NCBI GenBank assembly: GCA_017436255.1
Contig: JAFSDK010000065.1
Span: 1 to 32,698, forward strand
DNA from: Clostridia bacterium
Lineage (GTDB): Bacteria > Bacillota > Clostridia > Oscillospirales > Acutalibacteraceae
Direction of reading: 5' to 3'
Length of the DNA stretch: 32,698 bases
The notes beneath the pieces were generated by a model. The model made no database searches. It was not told where the DNA came from and saw nothing but the letters and a program-made list of their open reading frames with translations. The position numbers were made by a program, and so were the translations under genes. Shown piece by piece: positions 1 through 8,317 of this stretch (position 1 is the stretch's first letter; each line of letters opens with the position of its first letter).

Positions 1-41
1 ACGCACCCGAAAAAGATGAATTTTTAGTGGGATAACAGACG

Positions 42-80
42 AAAAGGCACGGTAATGCTGACGCATACCGTGCCTTTTTA
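42..80. terminator. Bidirectional intrinsic terminator
   Basis: A 13-bp inverted repeat (AAAAGGCACGGTA at 42-54 and TACCGTGCCTTTT at 66-78) encloses an 11-base loop and is flanked by A and T runs. It can end the minus-strand PBP transcript, which stops about 95 bases upstream of it, and any plus-strand gene entering from the left edge. The stretch 81-172 between it and the PBP stop holds nothing else that I can identify. Confidence 0.85.
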
Positions 81-172
81 ACACATTAGACCGCAAAAAT
101 TCACTTTTTCGAGCAAATTATCCCTATGTGAGCGCTCCGTTGACGGGCTATTTTTTTATGAATTAATTATTC

Positions 173-2371
173 TTATTTTGCGGTGTTGCTCGCACTACTT
201 GGGTGAATAGTACAGGTTGTAGGTACATTACTTTTCTTATACCAACCTGTAGAAGTTGAAGTGCAATTTGATGTTGCAATTAATCCTGAAGTTCTACAGA
301 ATTTTCTGCTAACAACGTCAGAGCTATCATTAAACTTTTTAACCTTTAAACCCTTATGAGCTGCTGACATAACTTCACGCCATAACTGTTTAGAAGTAGA
401 TGCTTGAGACATTGTCAATGGTTTATATTCATCAAATCCACACCAAGCAGATGCTACATAATAAGGTGTACCGCCCGTAAACCAGCTATTAGAGTTTTCG
501 TTGGATGTACCCGTTTTGGCGAAAATTTTCATATTTGAAACCGTTGAACCCATACCGGCAGCAGTACCTTCGGCGCCATAAACAACGTTTTGAAGTAGTT
601 TATTCATTACAGTAGCTGTATCCTCACTTAGAGCTACCTTTGCCTTAGACTCATTTGTAAGAACGGTATTTCCGTTTTGGTCAGTAACCTTGTAATAAGT
701 AATTGGCTCATAATAAAAACCGCCATTACCAAATGCAGCATACGCTGCAGCTTCTTCAAGAGTCGTAACGCCACCGTTTGTACCACCCATTCCAAGTGGT
801 GAATAGTTGATATCCTCTTTAGTCAAATTCTTAAGTCCAAATTTCTCAACAAGGAAATTATAAGAACTTTGCGTTGTCAATTGGTCAACCAACATAACTG
901 GAATGGTATTTGCCGAAATTCTAAGGGCATATTCAATGGTTATCTGCCCTCTATATTTATCGCTGTACCAGTTATTTGGTTTCCACTTACCATAATAGGT
1001 TTCTTTATCATTAACAATTGTTGAATAAGTGATTAAATTATTTTCGATGGCAGGCGCATAAGCCGACATAGGTTTCATAGTTGAACCAGGTTGACGTACG
1101 GCGCTGGTAGCACGGTTAAAGCTAAGATTTTTGCTCTTCTCACCAATACCGCCAACCATACCTACAATATGACCTTTATAGTCCATAACGGTCATAGAAC
1201 CCTGTAAATAGTCACCATCAGCGTTTTTAATTTTGTACTTACTTGAAGTAAAGGTTTTGTCAAGTGCGCTTTGAATTTTTGGAATAACGGTAGCATAAAC
1301 CTTGTAACCTTTTGTGTAGAACTGATTATATGCTTCAGTTTCAGTATATCCGTATTGGGCCATTAAATCCTTAACAACGTCATTAATTAATAAATCTGTA
1401 TAATAAGAGTTTATCTCAACTTCGTTAAGATTTTCCTTATTAGCTGCTATTTTCAAATCTGCATCATATGCTTTTTTATGCTGTTTCTCAGTAATAATAC
1501 CTTGTTCCAACATTAGATTTAGTACAGTTTGCCTACGCTCTTTATTAGCTTTTGGATTTTTGTCGGGTCGATAATCTTCGGGTGACTTAGCGATTGCTGC
1601 TAAAGCAGCACACTCAACCAGATTTAAATCTTTGGCACTCTTATCAAAATAGTAGTTTGAAGCAACCTCAACGCCGTACATACCACCACCCATTGCGATG
1701 GTATTTAAATAGCACTCTAAGATAGTATCTTTAGAATACTGTTCTTCAAGTTCACGCGCACGCATAATTTCACGAATTTTACGGTTTGCGCCTTCAATAC
1801 CACCTGCCTCGTCATCCATAGTGATATTTTTAACTAGCTGTTGAGTGATTGTAGAACCACCCTGGTTAGATGAATAGAATTTAAAGAAAAGGTTTAAAAA
1901 TGCACTAAAGGTACGTTTCCAGTTAACACCTTTATGGTCACGGAACGTCTTGTCTTCAACTGCAATAAACGCATTTTTTAAATTTTTGGGCATATTGCCG
2001 TTTTCATCATCAATCCAAATACGATTATCCTTACCATGCAAACGCTGATATTCGACAAATTCACTTGATCCTTGTTCTTTCGCATAGATGGTAGTTGTAT
2101 AATTAAGTTCAAGATTATCAAGGTCTACATCCATTGAAGAGTCAACAACATAGAAGGCATAATACAAAAAGCCGCCTACTAAAAAACTTCCTAAAATAAC
2201 GAATGTTAAAAATAAAGCGAGTATACCCGTTACCAATTTTGACCTCTTAGGACCGTTTGATTTAGAAGATTTCTTAGACGGCGTTGTAGCCTTTTTGGCC
2301 TTTTCAGAAAAACTGTTTAAATCAATGCTTGTTTCTTTATTGTTAAAATTATCATTCTGATAATATGACAT
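173..2371 (-). CDS. Class A penicillin-binding protein (PBP1A type)
   Basis: A bifunctional peptidoglycan synthase: it polymerises lipid II into glycan strands and cross-links them at the outer face of the membrane. From the chosen start it has 732 residues. A Lys/Ser-rich cytoplasmic tail leads into one membrane segment (about 46-72). The GT51 glycosyltransferase domain follows, with EDKTFRDHKG (139-148, catalytic Glu), GGSTITQQ (171-178) and a RKIREIMRARELE helix. The transpeptidase domain has STMK (430-433), SAN (486-488) and KTGT (619-622). The short C-terminal tail carries two paired cysteines. The start is the ATG at 2371, seven bases after AGGAGGT; an in-frame TTG seven codons earlier lies upstream of and across that ribosome site and is unlikely to be used. 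Family assignment is firm; the exact paralogue name (ponA, pbpF or other) cannot be fixed from sequence alone. Confidence 0.95.
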   Translation of the reverse strand: MSYYQNDNFNNKETSIDLNSFSEKAKKATTPSKKSSKSNGPKRSKLVTGILALFLTFVILGSFLVGGFLYYAFYVVDSSMDVDLDNLELNYTTTIYAKEQGSSEFVEYQRLHGKDNRIWIDDENGNMPKNLKNAFIAVEDKTFRDHKGVNWKRTFSAFLNLFFKFYSSNQGGSTITQQLVKNITMDDEAGGIEGANRKIREIMRARELEEQYSKDTILECYLNTIAMGGGMYGVEVASNYYFDKSAKDLNLVECAALAAIAKSPEDYRPDKNPKANKERRQTVLNLMLEQGIITEKQHKKAYDADLKIAANKENLNEVEINSYYTDLLINDVVKDLMAQYGYTETEAYNQFYTKGYKVYATVIPKIQSALDKTFTSSKYKIKNADGDYLQGSMTVMDYKGHIVGMVGGIGEKSKNLSFNRATSAVRQPGSTMKPMSAYAPAIENNLITYSTIVNDKETYYGKWKPNNWYSDKYRGQITIEYALRISANTIPVMLVDQLTTQSSYNFLVEKFGLKNLTKEDINYSPLGMGGTNGGVTTLEEAAAYAAFGNGGFYYEPITYYKVTDQNGNTVLTNESKAKVALSEDTATVMNKLLQNVVYGAEGTAAGMGSTVSNMKIFAKTGTSNENSNSWFTGGTPYYVASAWCGFDEYKPLTMSQASTSKQLWREVMSAAHKGLKVKKFNDSSDVVSRKFCRTSGLIATSNCTSTSTGWYKKSNVPTTCTIHPSSASNTAK

Positions 2372-2411
2372 AACAATACCTCCTAACAGCAAATAATTAA
2401 CTTTTTATGTT

Positions 2412-2420
2412 ATTATATCA
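2412..2420 (-). promoter_or_regulatory. Extended -10 promoter for the PBP gene
   Basis: On the minus strand the sequence reads TGATATAAT: a perfect -10 hexamer (2412-2417) with the TGn extension. No good -35 is present at 16-18 bases, so this would be an extended -10 promoter. It lies about 40 bases before the PBP start. Confidence 0.5.
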
Positions 2421-2455
2421 CATTTTCTGAAAAATGGGGTTACAATATTTTAACA

Positions 2456-2483
2456 TTTACAAAATTTGAATAAAATTTACAAT
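2456..2483 (+). promoter_or_regulatory. Probable promoter for the BofC-like gene
   Basis: TTTACA (2456-2461) and TACAAT (2478-2483) are separated by 16 bases and lie 27 bases before the start codon. Each hexamer matches five of six consensus positions. The region is very AT-rich, so a chance match is possible. Confidence 0.4.
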
Positions 2484-2510
2484 TTAGCCAAAAATAACTT
2501 AGGTGATTTT

Positions 2511-2804
2511 ATGTATAAAAAATATACGTTTTTTGCTATTGTAGTATGTCTATCGTTATGTGCGGTTTTTATTGACTATTATAGTAAAACAATTACTGAC
2601 ACAAAGAATAATACAGCTGATTATTATGTATTAAAAAGTGAAAACGATATATTAGCCCTATACAAAGGTAAAACTTTTATAAGGAATTATGACCTAAACA
2701 CATCTACTTTACCACTAACCGACCAAGATAATTTAAAAAGTGGTATTTTTCTTGAAGATATGTCGGCAGTAATCTCCACCATTGAAGATTTTGACGTTAA
2801 TTGA
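2511..2804 (+). CDS. Small membrane-anchored protein, BofC C-terminal-like
   Basis: This 97-residue protein has one N-terminal hydrophobic segment (about 5-22) that would anchor it, followed by an extracytoplasmic domain of about 70 residues. The domain pattern YYVLK-(n)-ILALYKGK, then TLPLTDQDNLKSGI and a C-terminal IEDFD, resembles the BofC C-terminal family of clostridia. In Bacillus, BofC restrains the SpoIVB signalling protease in the sigma-K checkpoint, but short clostridial relatives have no proven role. I chose the ATG at 2511 because AGGTGA precedes it by five bases; a TTG 15 codons upstream has no ribosome site. It diverges from the PBP gene, and the next gene has its own promoter. 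The family match is from pattern memory, so the function is tentative. Confidence 0.6.
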   Translation: MYKKYTFFAIVVCLSLCAVFIDYYSKTITDTKNNTADYYVLKSENDILALYKGKTFIRNYDLNTSTLPLTDQDNLKSGIFLEDMSAVISTIEDFDVN

Positions 2805-2823
2805 TAATTTTTATAGCACACAC

Positions 2824-2852
2824 TTGAAAAAAACTTTTAAACATATTATAAT
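2824..2852 (+). promoter_or_regulatory. Sigma-A promoter of the DUF4364 gene
   Basis: TTGAAA (2824-2829) and TATAAT (2847-2852) are separated by exactly 17 bases. The -10 ends 32 bases before the probable start codon of the next gene. Confidence 0.8.
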
Positions 2853-2884
2853 AGTTGTGGTTTTTTATATAGGTGGTGATTTAT

Positions 2885-3433
2885 TTGGATTTTGATGCAG
2901 TAACTGCAGGCGTGTTACCCGGCGGACTTGTTTCATCTGCTGAGGTAAAGGTGCTCATTTGTTATATTCTTGATACTGTCGGTGAGCCTGTCAGTGCTAC
3001 CGGGCTTTGTGAATTATTAAACTTTGAAGGTATTGCGAATATATTTGAAGTCAGTGATAATATTGAAGCATTAATTAAAAACGGTCATATTATTTGTGTT
3101 TCTACCGATGAAGACCTTTACACAACAACCGAATCCGGCAGCGATGTTGCTAAAACTTTGAAATCTACAATACCACTAACAGTACGGGATAAGGCCTGCA
3201 AAGCAACTCTGCATATGTTAGCCAAAATACGTCACACCAACGAGACGGATATAGCCATTACTCGTGAAGGCGACAACACATATATCACCTGTTCTGCACT
3301 TGATAATGACCGTTCAATAATGAGTGTTAAACTTTTAGTTGCGGATGAAAATCAAGCTATTAGTATTAAAAATAAATTTATTCAAAACCCGTCTGAAATT
3401 TATTCGCAGATTATAGATTTATTTACTAAATAA
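2885..3433 (+). CDS. DUF4364 family protein
   Basis: A cytoplasmic protein of 182 residues. The N-terminal pattern GVLPGGLVSSAEVKVLICYIL and the following helix-rich segment match DUF4364, a family widespread in Clostridia. Members look like a winged-helix domain (about 15-75) joined to a small alpha/beta domain; no biochemical function is established. The start is read as the TTG at 2885 because AGGTGGTGA (2871-2879) lies five bases before it. The two in-frame GTG codons at 2873 and 2876 are inside that ribosome site. It is transcribed alone from a consensus promoter and ends in a strong terminator. No membrane segment or signal peptide is visible. Confidence 0.8.
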   Translation: MDFDAVTAGVLPGGLVSSAEVKVLICYILDTVGEPVSATGLCELLNFEGIANIFEVSDNIEALIKNGHIICVSTDEDLYTTTESGSDVAKTLKSTIPLTVRDKACKATLHMLAKIRHTNETDIAITREGDNTYITCSALDNDRSIMSVKLLVADENQAISIKNKFIQNPSEIYSQIIDLFTK

Positions 3434-3434
3434 C

Positions 3435-3469
3435 AAAAGGATTTCGAAAATATTTCGAAATCCTTTTTT
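3435..3469 (+). terminator. Intrinsic terminator after the DUF4364 gene
   Basis: The stem AAGGATTTCGAAA / TTTCGAAATCCTT begins four bases after the stop codon and is followed by a T6 run. Confidence 0.85.
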
Positions 3470-3500
3470 AGTTGACATTTATCGACAAACATATTAAAAT

Positions 3501-3525
3501 AAAAAAGCCGACCATACGGACGGCT
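3501..3525 (-). terminator. Intrinsic terminator of the tRNA-Thr gene
   Basis: On the minus strand, immediately after the CCA end of the tRNA, AAGCCG / CGGCTT form a stem (with CC/GG inside) around a GTAT loop, followed by a T run. Confidence 0.8.
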
Positions 3526-3601
3526 TGGAGCTGAAGATGGGACTCGAACCCACGACCTGCTGATTACGAATCAGCTGCTCTACCAACTGAGCCACTCCAG
3601 C
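3526..3601 (-). tRNA. tRNA-Thr(CGT)
   Basis: A complete 76-base cloverleaf. The acceptor stem is GCTGGAG with CTTCAGC (one G-U pair) and the D arm is GCTC/GAGC. The anticodon stem GCTGA/TCAGC holds the loop TTCGTAA, so the anticodon is CGT, reading ACG threonine codons. The T arm is GTGGG with TTCGAGT and CCCAT. The discriminator is T and the 3' CCA is encoded. It has its own promoter and terminator and so forms a single-gene unit. Confidence 0.95.
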
Positions 3602-3614
3602 AAACACAATTGAT

Positions 3615-3643
3615 ATTATAGCAACTTTTTTCTTTATCGTCAA
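3615..3643 (-). promoter_or_regulatory. Promoter of tRNA-Thr
   Basis: On the minus strand TTGACG (3638-3643) and TATAAT (3615-3620) are separated by 17 bases. The -10 ends 13 bases before the mature 5' end of the tRNA, which is normal for a stable RNA promoter. Confidence 0.85.
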
Positions 3644-3666
3644 GTATTTTATGTTGAGGTGATTAT

Positions 3667-4077
3667 ATGTCTAATTCAATTGGGGAAGCAATTAAAAAAT
3701 TGCGTAAAATCAATGGATTTTCACAAGACGAACTTGCAGAAAAGCTTAATATAAAACGTTCAACTTATGCTTATAGAGAAAAAAATTCTAGTTTTACTGC
3801 AAAACAACTAAGTCAGATTTCCGAAATTTTTAAAATTTCTTATGATGCACTTCTAAAAGGCGTTATTTCTCACCCTCTAAATATACCACCCGACTATACC
3901 CAAACAACACAGATTTTTGAACAACCCCACCCCGAATTCAAAAGCGAAATAGACGAGAACTTCGCTGTTCTTACTAATTTAGAAAGACGTTTACTAAAAA
4001 AAATACGCCAATTATCATCAAGCGAAAAAATTTCTGTTGAAGATTTTATTGATTCAATAAAAAGCACCGAAGAATAA
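3667..4077 (+). CDS. XRE-family helix-turn-helix regulator
   Basis: This 136-residue protein has a Cro/CI-type helix-turn-helix at about residues 5-62. The recognition region FSQDELAEKLNIKRSTYAYR has the SQ-LA spacing typical of the family. The linker is rich in Pro, Thr and Gln, and a short helical C-terminus (about 98-135) could mediate dimer formation. AGGTGA lies five bases before the ATG. It is a single-gene unit between tRNA-Thr and tyrS. No obvious partner such as a toxin or phage gene is adjacent, so its target is unknown. The stop codon falls in the loop of the shared terminator hairpin. Confidence 0.85.
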   Translation: MSNSIGEAIKKLRKINGFSQDELAEKLNIKRSTYAYREKNSSFTAKQLSQISEIFKISYDALLKGVISHPLNIPPDYTQTTQIFEQPHPEFKSEIDENFAVLTNLERRLLKKIRQLSSSEKISVEDFIDSIKSTEE

Positions 4078-4092
4078 TCTTCGGTGCTTTTA
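4059..4092. terminator. Bidirectional terminator between the XRE gene and tyrS
   Basis: AAAAGCACCGAAGA and TCTTCGGTGCTTTT form a 14-bp perfect stem around ATAA, which includes the XRE stop codon. Flanking A and T runs let it work on both strands, closing the XRE gene and the long nusB-to-tyrS operon. Confidence 0.9.
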
Positions 4093-4094
4093 TT

Positions 4095-5315
4095 TTATAC
4101 AGTAAACTTGTGGAATACTTTTTTGCCCTTTTTAACAATTAAGCCTTCATTAAACTTTTCTTTGTCAAAAGTAGCAGCGGCATCGGTAATCTTTTCGTTA
4201 TCAGCCGATACACCGCCCTGTTGAACAAGACGTCTTGCTTCACCCTTAGATGCAGTAAGTCCACCCTTAACCATAAGGTCGAGTATACCAATTTTGTTAT
4301 CAACAAAATCATCATCGGTAAGCACTGTGTTGGGCATATCTTCACTTATACCACCATTAGCAAAAAGTGACTGTGAAATCTCGCGAGCCTTTGTGGCCTC
4401 CTCTTCACCATGAACCAATTTAGTAAGTTCATATGCCAAAATATCCTTAGCGGTGTTAAGTTGACTACCTTCCCAATCGTTCATCTTATCGATTTCTTCA
4501 AGTGGCAAGAATGTAAGCATTCTGATGCACTTAAGAACGTCGGCATCAGAAACGTTACGCCAGTATTGATAGAACTCGTAAGGTGTTGTCTTTTTGGGGT
4601 CGAGCCAAACGGCACCGTTTGCGGTTTTACCCATTTTCTTACCTTCGGAATTCATAAGCAAAGTTATTGTCATAGCATAAGCATCTTTGCCTAACTTTTT
4701 ACGGATAAGTTCGGTGCCGCCAAGCATATTTGACCACTGGTCGTCACCGCCAAACTGCATATTACAACCATACTCTTTAAACAGATGATAGAAGTCATAA
4801 CTCTGCATAATCATATAGTTAAACTCAAGGAAACTAAGGCCTTTTTCCATTCTTTGCTTATAGCATTCGGCTCTTAACATATTATTAACCGAGAAACATG
4901 CACCAACGTCGCGTAAAACATCAACGTATTTAAGATCTAACAACCAATCAGCATTGTTAACCATAATTGCTTTGTCTTCGCCAAATTCGATGAATTTAGA
5001 CATCTGCTCTTTAAAACAATCACAGTTATGCTGAATAACTTCGGGTGTCATCATCGAACGCATATCGGTTCTACTAGACGGGTCACCGATGTAACCAGTA
5101 CCACCACCGATTAGTGCAACCGGTTTGTTACCTGCCATCTGCAATCTCTTCATTAGGCAAAGCGCCATAAAGTGACCAACGTGTAAACTATCGGCAGTAG
5201 GGTCAAAGCCTATATAGAAGGTAGCTTTACCGTTATTAACCAATTCCCTGATTTCTTCTTCATCGGTAACCTGTGCAATAAGACCGCGCGCTACCAATTC
5301 TTCATAAATTTGCAT
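4095..5315 (-). CDS. tyrS: Tyrosyl-tRNA synthetase
   Basis: Charges tRNA-Tyr with tyrosine in the cytoplasm. It has 406 residues, the usual bacterial TyrS length. The Rossmann catalytic core shows HVGH (45-48, the HIGH motif), a QFGGDDQWSN segment that reads the tyrosine pocket, and KMGKT (228-232, the KMSKS loop). A C-terminal S4 RNA-binding domain (about 340-400) ends the protein. It is the last gene of the nusB operon, and its ATG follows the recN stop by one base. AGGAG lies within the end of recN. There is no T-box leader, as expected for a gene inside an operon. In many clostridia the place after recN is held by spoIVB and spo0A instead. Confidence 0.97.
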   Translation of the reverse strand: MQIYEELVARGLIAQVTDEEEIRELVNNGKATFYIGFDPTADSLHVGHFMALCLMKRLQMAGNKPVALIGGGTGYIGDPSSRTDMRSMMTPEVIQHNCDCFKEQMSKFIEFGEDKAIMVNNADWLLDLKYVDVLRDVGACFSVNNMLRAECYKQRMEKGLSFLEFNYMIMQSYDFYHLFKEYGCNMQFGGDDQWSNMLGGTELIRKKLGKDAYAMTITLLMNSEGKKMGKTANGAVWLDPKKTTPYEFYQYWRNVSDADVLKCIRMLTFLPLEEIDKMNDWEGSQLNTAKDILAYELTKLVHGEEEATKAREISQSLFANGGISEDMPNTVLTDDDFVDNKIGILDLMVKGGLTASKGEARRLVQQGGVSADNEKITDAAATFDKEKFNEGLIVKKGKKVFHKFTV

Positions 5316-5316
5316 A

Positions 5317-6975
5317 TTATAAACTCCTATCTAACAACTCTTTAGCAGAATTGTATGTTATTTCTGTTTTTTCGGTACCCGACATAATTCTTGAAATTTC
5401 GTCAATTCTCTGTTCATACGAAAGCGAACTAACGGTAGTATAGGTACGCGAATCATTTACCGTTTTTTCAATAAGTAAATGATTTTCGGCACATGCCGCA
5501 ATTTGTGCTAAGTGAGTAACGCATATTACCTGACGATTTTTAGCAACCTTTTTGAGTTGAAAAGCAACCTTGTTTGCCGCCCTACCGCTGATGCCTGTAT
5601 CAATTTCATCAAATATAAGCGTGTCAACCTCATCCTTATCGGACAATACACTCTTTATTGCAAGCATAACTCGTGAAAGTTCACCGCCTGACGCCACCTT
5701 TGATAATGGTCTTAGCGTTTCGCCCGCGTTAGCACTAATTAAAAACTCAACAACGTCGCAACCGCTCTTTGTATATCTGCCGTTCTTAATATCAACCTTA
5801 AATTTGACGTAAGGCATATCAAGGTACTCAAGTATATCACATACGTCCTTTTCAAAGCGTTTTGCGGTTTTAATTCGTGAATCAGTAAGACGTTTACCGT
5901 AAGCAATAAGACGATCTTGTGATTCAAGTAACATTTTTTCAAGTTCGGCAAAGCGTTCATCAGAAAATTTGATTTTATCAAGTTGTTGTTGACTACTATG
6001 GAGATAATCAAGAATCGCCTGCTCACTGTTACCGTATTTTAACATAAGCGAGCCGATTATTTCAAGTCTATCTTGAATTTCGTCAAGATTAAATTCATCG
6101 TTAGTCAAGCGGTCAATTAAACTTCTAAGGTCAAAAGAAAGTTCATTTATATTCTCTAAAGTTTCATTTAACTTTGTCGCGATAGGTTCTGCTTCTTTAA
6201 AATCAATTTTCTCAACCGACTTTACCGCCGCACCTATTTGTTCTTCTGCACCAGGGTTATCGTCGCCCACAAGTGAAATATAAGCGTTTTTTAATGCTTT
6301 AACGCTAGCATCAAGGTTCTGTGCCTGTTTTTGCTTTTCTTTTAAAGTGGCGTATTCCCCAACTTTAATTTCCGCGGCAGCAATTTCGTTAATTTGGAAT
6401 TCGAGCAACTCAATTTTTCGTGCCTTGGCATCATCGTCTTCGGCAAGTTCGTTTAGTTCGCGCCTAATCGCATTGAGGTTTTTAAATTCAAAATAATACT
6501 CTTTTAAAAGTTCTGTGTTTTCAGCAAGTTTATCTAAAAAATCACAGTGTTTATCCGGGTCAAGCAATGCCTGATTATCGTGTTGACCGTGAATATTAAT
6601 TAAATATTTGCCTAAATCCTTAACAACCGATGCCGTTGTTGGTTTACCGTTTATACGAAAGGTAGTTTTGCCGTCAACCGATAATGTGCGTTGTAAAACC
6701 AAATTACCACTTTCATCAGGAGTAAATCCATTGTCGGTTAAAATAGCGTTAACAGCACTGCAAACATTGGAAAACTCTGCAATTACCTTAGCATCACTAC
6801 AACCGCTACGTATAATCTCACGAGAAGTACGTGCACCAAGTACCGCGTTGATAGCGTCAATAACAATTGATTTACCTGCACCCGTCTCACCCGTTAAAAC
6901 GTTAAAACCGCTAATAAGCTCTGTTTCGGTTTTTTCAATTACCGCTATGTTTTCAATATGTAAATAATTTAACAT
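5317..6975 (-). CDS. recN: DNA repair protein RecN
   Basis: An SMC-like ATPase that acts early at DNA double-strand breaks. The 552 residues show the expected order: an N-terminal half-ATPase with Walker A GETGAGKS (29-36), a long coiled-coil middle (about 150-370), then a C-terminal half-ATPase with the signature VASGGELSRVMLAIK and Walker B TLIFDEIDTG. The ending TEITYNSAKELLDRSL is normal for the family. The start ATG follows a weak GGCGG ribosome site. It lies between argR and tyrS, the usual clostridial position after argR. Confidence 0.97.
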   Translation of the reverse strand: MLNYLHIENIAVIEKTETELISGFNVLTGETGAGKSIVIDAINAVLGARTSREIIRSGCSDAKVIAEFSNVCSAVNAILTDNGFTPDESGNLVLQRTLSVDGKTTFRINGKPTTASVVKDLGKYLINIHGQHDNQALLDPDKHCDFLDKLAENTELLKEYYFEFKNLNAIRRELNELAEDDDAKARKIELLEFQINEIAAAEIKVGEYATLKEKQKQAQNLDASVKALKNAYISLVGDDNPGAEEQIGAAVKSVEKIDFKEAEPIATKLNETLENINELSFDLRSLIDRLTNDEFNLDEIQDRLEIIGSLMLKYGNSEQAILDYLHSSQQQLDKIKFSDERFAELEKMLLESQDRLIAYGKRLTDSRIKTAKRFEKDVCDILEYLDMPYVKFKVDIKNGRYTKSGCDVVEFLISANAGETLRPLSKVASGGELSRVMLAIKSVLSDKDEVDTLIFDEIDTGISGRAANKVAFQLKKVAKNRQVICVTHLAQIAACAENHLLIEKTVNDSRTYTTVSSLSYEQRIDEISRIMSGTEKTEITYNSAKELLDRSL

Positions 6976-6988
6976 AATTAAACCGCCG

Positions 6989-7450
6989 TTATTTTATTAG
7001 ATTGAGTAATTGTGCAGTAAGCGACTTTGAATCTGCCTCACTTTTGGTAACAACAATTATTGTATCGTCGCCTGCTAACGACCCTAGTATTTCATTGGAA
7101 TAAAGTGTATCAAATGCCACACATGCGCTTGATGCCATACCATTGTAGCACTTAATAACTATATTATTTAACGCATAGCGCACATCAATAACACTTTTTT
7201 TAAATATATCTGTGAAATGTTCTTTGGATTTATCATTTACAGATAACTGTTTTCCTACCGTTGTCATATAACGGTAAACACCACTTATATCCTGAGCCTT
7301 TATTATACGTAATTCTTTAATATCACGTGACACGGTAGATTGGGTTACGTTAAATCCAAGTTTTAATAATAAATCTTGAAGTTCATCTTGGGTAACAATT
7401 ACGTTATCCTCAATAAGTTTTAAAATTTTCTCATGTCTTTTACTTTTCAA
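6989..7450 (-). CDS. argR: Arginine repressor ArgR
   Basis: A hexameric regulator that represses arginine synthesis and activates catabolism when arginine is bound. It has 153 residues. The N-terminal winged helix (about 1-68) contains the STVSRDIKEL recognition helix, and the C-terminal oligomerisation and arginine-binding domain has the GSLAGDDTIIV segment with the Asp pair that contacts arginine. I set the start at the TTG at 7450, giving MKSKRHEKIL, because AGGGGTG lies six bases before it. The in-frame GTG three codons earlier is part of that ribosome site. No arginine genes lie in the window, so its position reflects operon history rather than local control. Confidence 0.95.
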   Translation of the reverse strand: MKSKRHEKILKLIEDNVIVTQDELQDLLLKLGFNVTQSTVSRDIKELRIIKAQDISGVYRYMTTVGKQLSVNDKSKEHFTDIFKKSVIDVRYALNNIVIKCYNGMASSACVAFDTLYSNEILGSLAGDDTIIVVTKSEADSKSLTAQLLNLIK

Positions 7451-7461
7451 TGGTGTCACCC

Positions 7462-8298
7462 CTATTTCTCTTTAAACTTTTCCGATAATATTTTATAGAA
7501 CGACTTATTAGATAAACGAATAAGTTTTAAAGTATACTTTGACTTACGTACTATTATGTCGGTTGTAGGTCTAATGGCGGGAGTGCGTCTACCGTCAACC
7601 GACAAAAATACGTCGGCACGCTTTAAGGAATAAGCATTAAATCGAACAACTGTATCTTTATTAAGTAAAATTGGTCTTGCAGAAAGTGAATGAGAACAAA
7701 TGGGTGTTATACAAATATTTTCTGACAAAGGGTCAATAATTGCGCCACCCGCCGACAACGAATATGCGGTTGAACCGGTTGGTGTTGCTACTATAAGACC
7801 ATCAGCTCTGTACGATATACAATCGTTACCAAAATAAGCTTTTATATCAATTATACGTGAAATAAATCCGCTTGTAATAACCATATCATTAACGGCAACC
7901 TGCGAAAATTTTTCTTCACCATTCTCAACAACAGAAACGTTTAAAAGCATTCTGTCTTCAACAGTATAATCGCCGTCTTTTAACTTTTTGAGCGACTCAA
8001 GGTCGTTAGGCTCGACATCTGCCAAAAAACCCATCCGTCCCGCATTTACGCCCAAAACAGGCTTGTTTAATTTAGCAGCAAGTTTACCATAACGCATAAT
8101 AGTTCCATCGCCGCCAACAGTTACAATAATATCGGCAACTTCAAATACTTGACGTTCGGGCAAATGTATATAATCACTTGCACAAATATTATCAGGTATG
8201 TACGCCTCAACATCCATACTCTTAAAGATTTTGCCCATTTTTTCAACGGCTGCCGCCGCCCCTTTTTTATCAATGTTTGGCAAAACTCCTATCTTCAC
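7462..8298 (-). CDS. nadK: NAD kinase
   Basis: Phosphorylates NAD+ to NADP+ with ATP or polyphosphate. The 278 residues include GGDGT (62-66), NAGRMGFL (84-91), the NE/ND-type site VAVNDMVI (about 135-141) and the nucleotide-binding TPTGSTAYS (172-180). The start is a GTG with AAGGAGGT six bases upstream. A longer in-frame reading that would overlap tlyA has no ribosome site and is rejected. The gap to tlyA is 19 bases, and argR follows after 11 bases. Confidence 0.96.
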   Translation of the reverse strand: MKIGVLPNIDKKGAAAAVEKMGKIFKSMDVEAYIPDNICASDYIHLPERQVFEVADIIVTVGGDGTIMRYGKLAAKLNKPVLGVNAGRMGFLADVEPNDLESLKKLKDGDYTVEDRMLLNVSVVENGEEKFSQVAVNDMVITSGFISRIIDIKAYFGNDCISYRADGLIVATPTGSTAYSLSAGGAIIDPLSENICITPICSHSLSARPILLNKDTVVRFNAYSLKRADVFLSVDGRRTPAIRPTTDIIVRKSKYTLKLIRLSNKSFYKILSEKFKEK

Positions 8299-8317
8299 AA
8301 AAATACCTCCTTTATAG

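Noticed and set aside
3-35. Open frame at the left edge on the plus strand ending APEKDEFLVG then stop, just before the terminator at 42-80
   Set aside because: Only ten codons are visible, other frames also stop nearby, and no family can be recognised. It could be the tail of a real gene but cannot be supported.
81-172. Possible small RNA or second terminator in the gap after the PBP gene (CCGTTGACGG before a T run)
   Set aside because: The stem would be only three bases, and the GAGCGCTC palindrome is too short to stand on its own. I see no promoter.
5316-5340. T-box leader search upstream of tyrS
   Set aside because: Only one base separates recN and tyrS, so no leader RNA exists.
6608-6967. 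Plus-strand open frame of about 119 codons opposite recN
   Set aside because: It is a shadow of recN in the opposite strand, with no ribosome site or recognisable domain.
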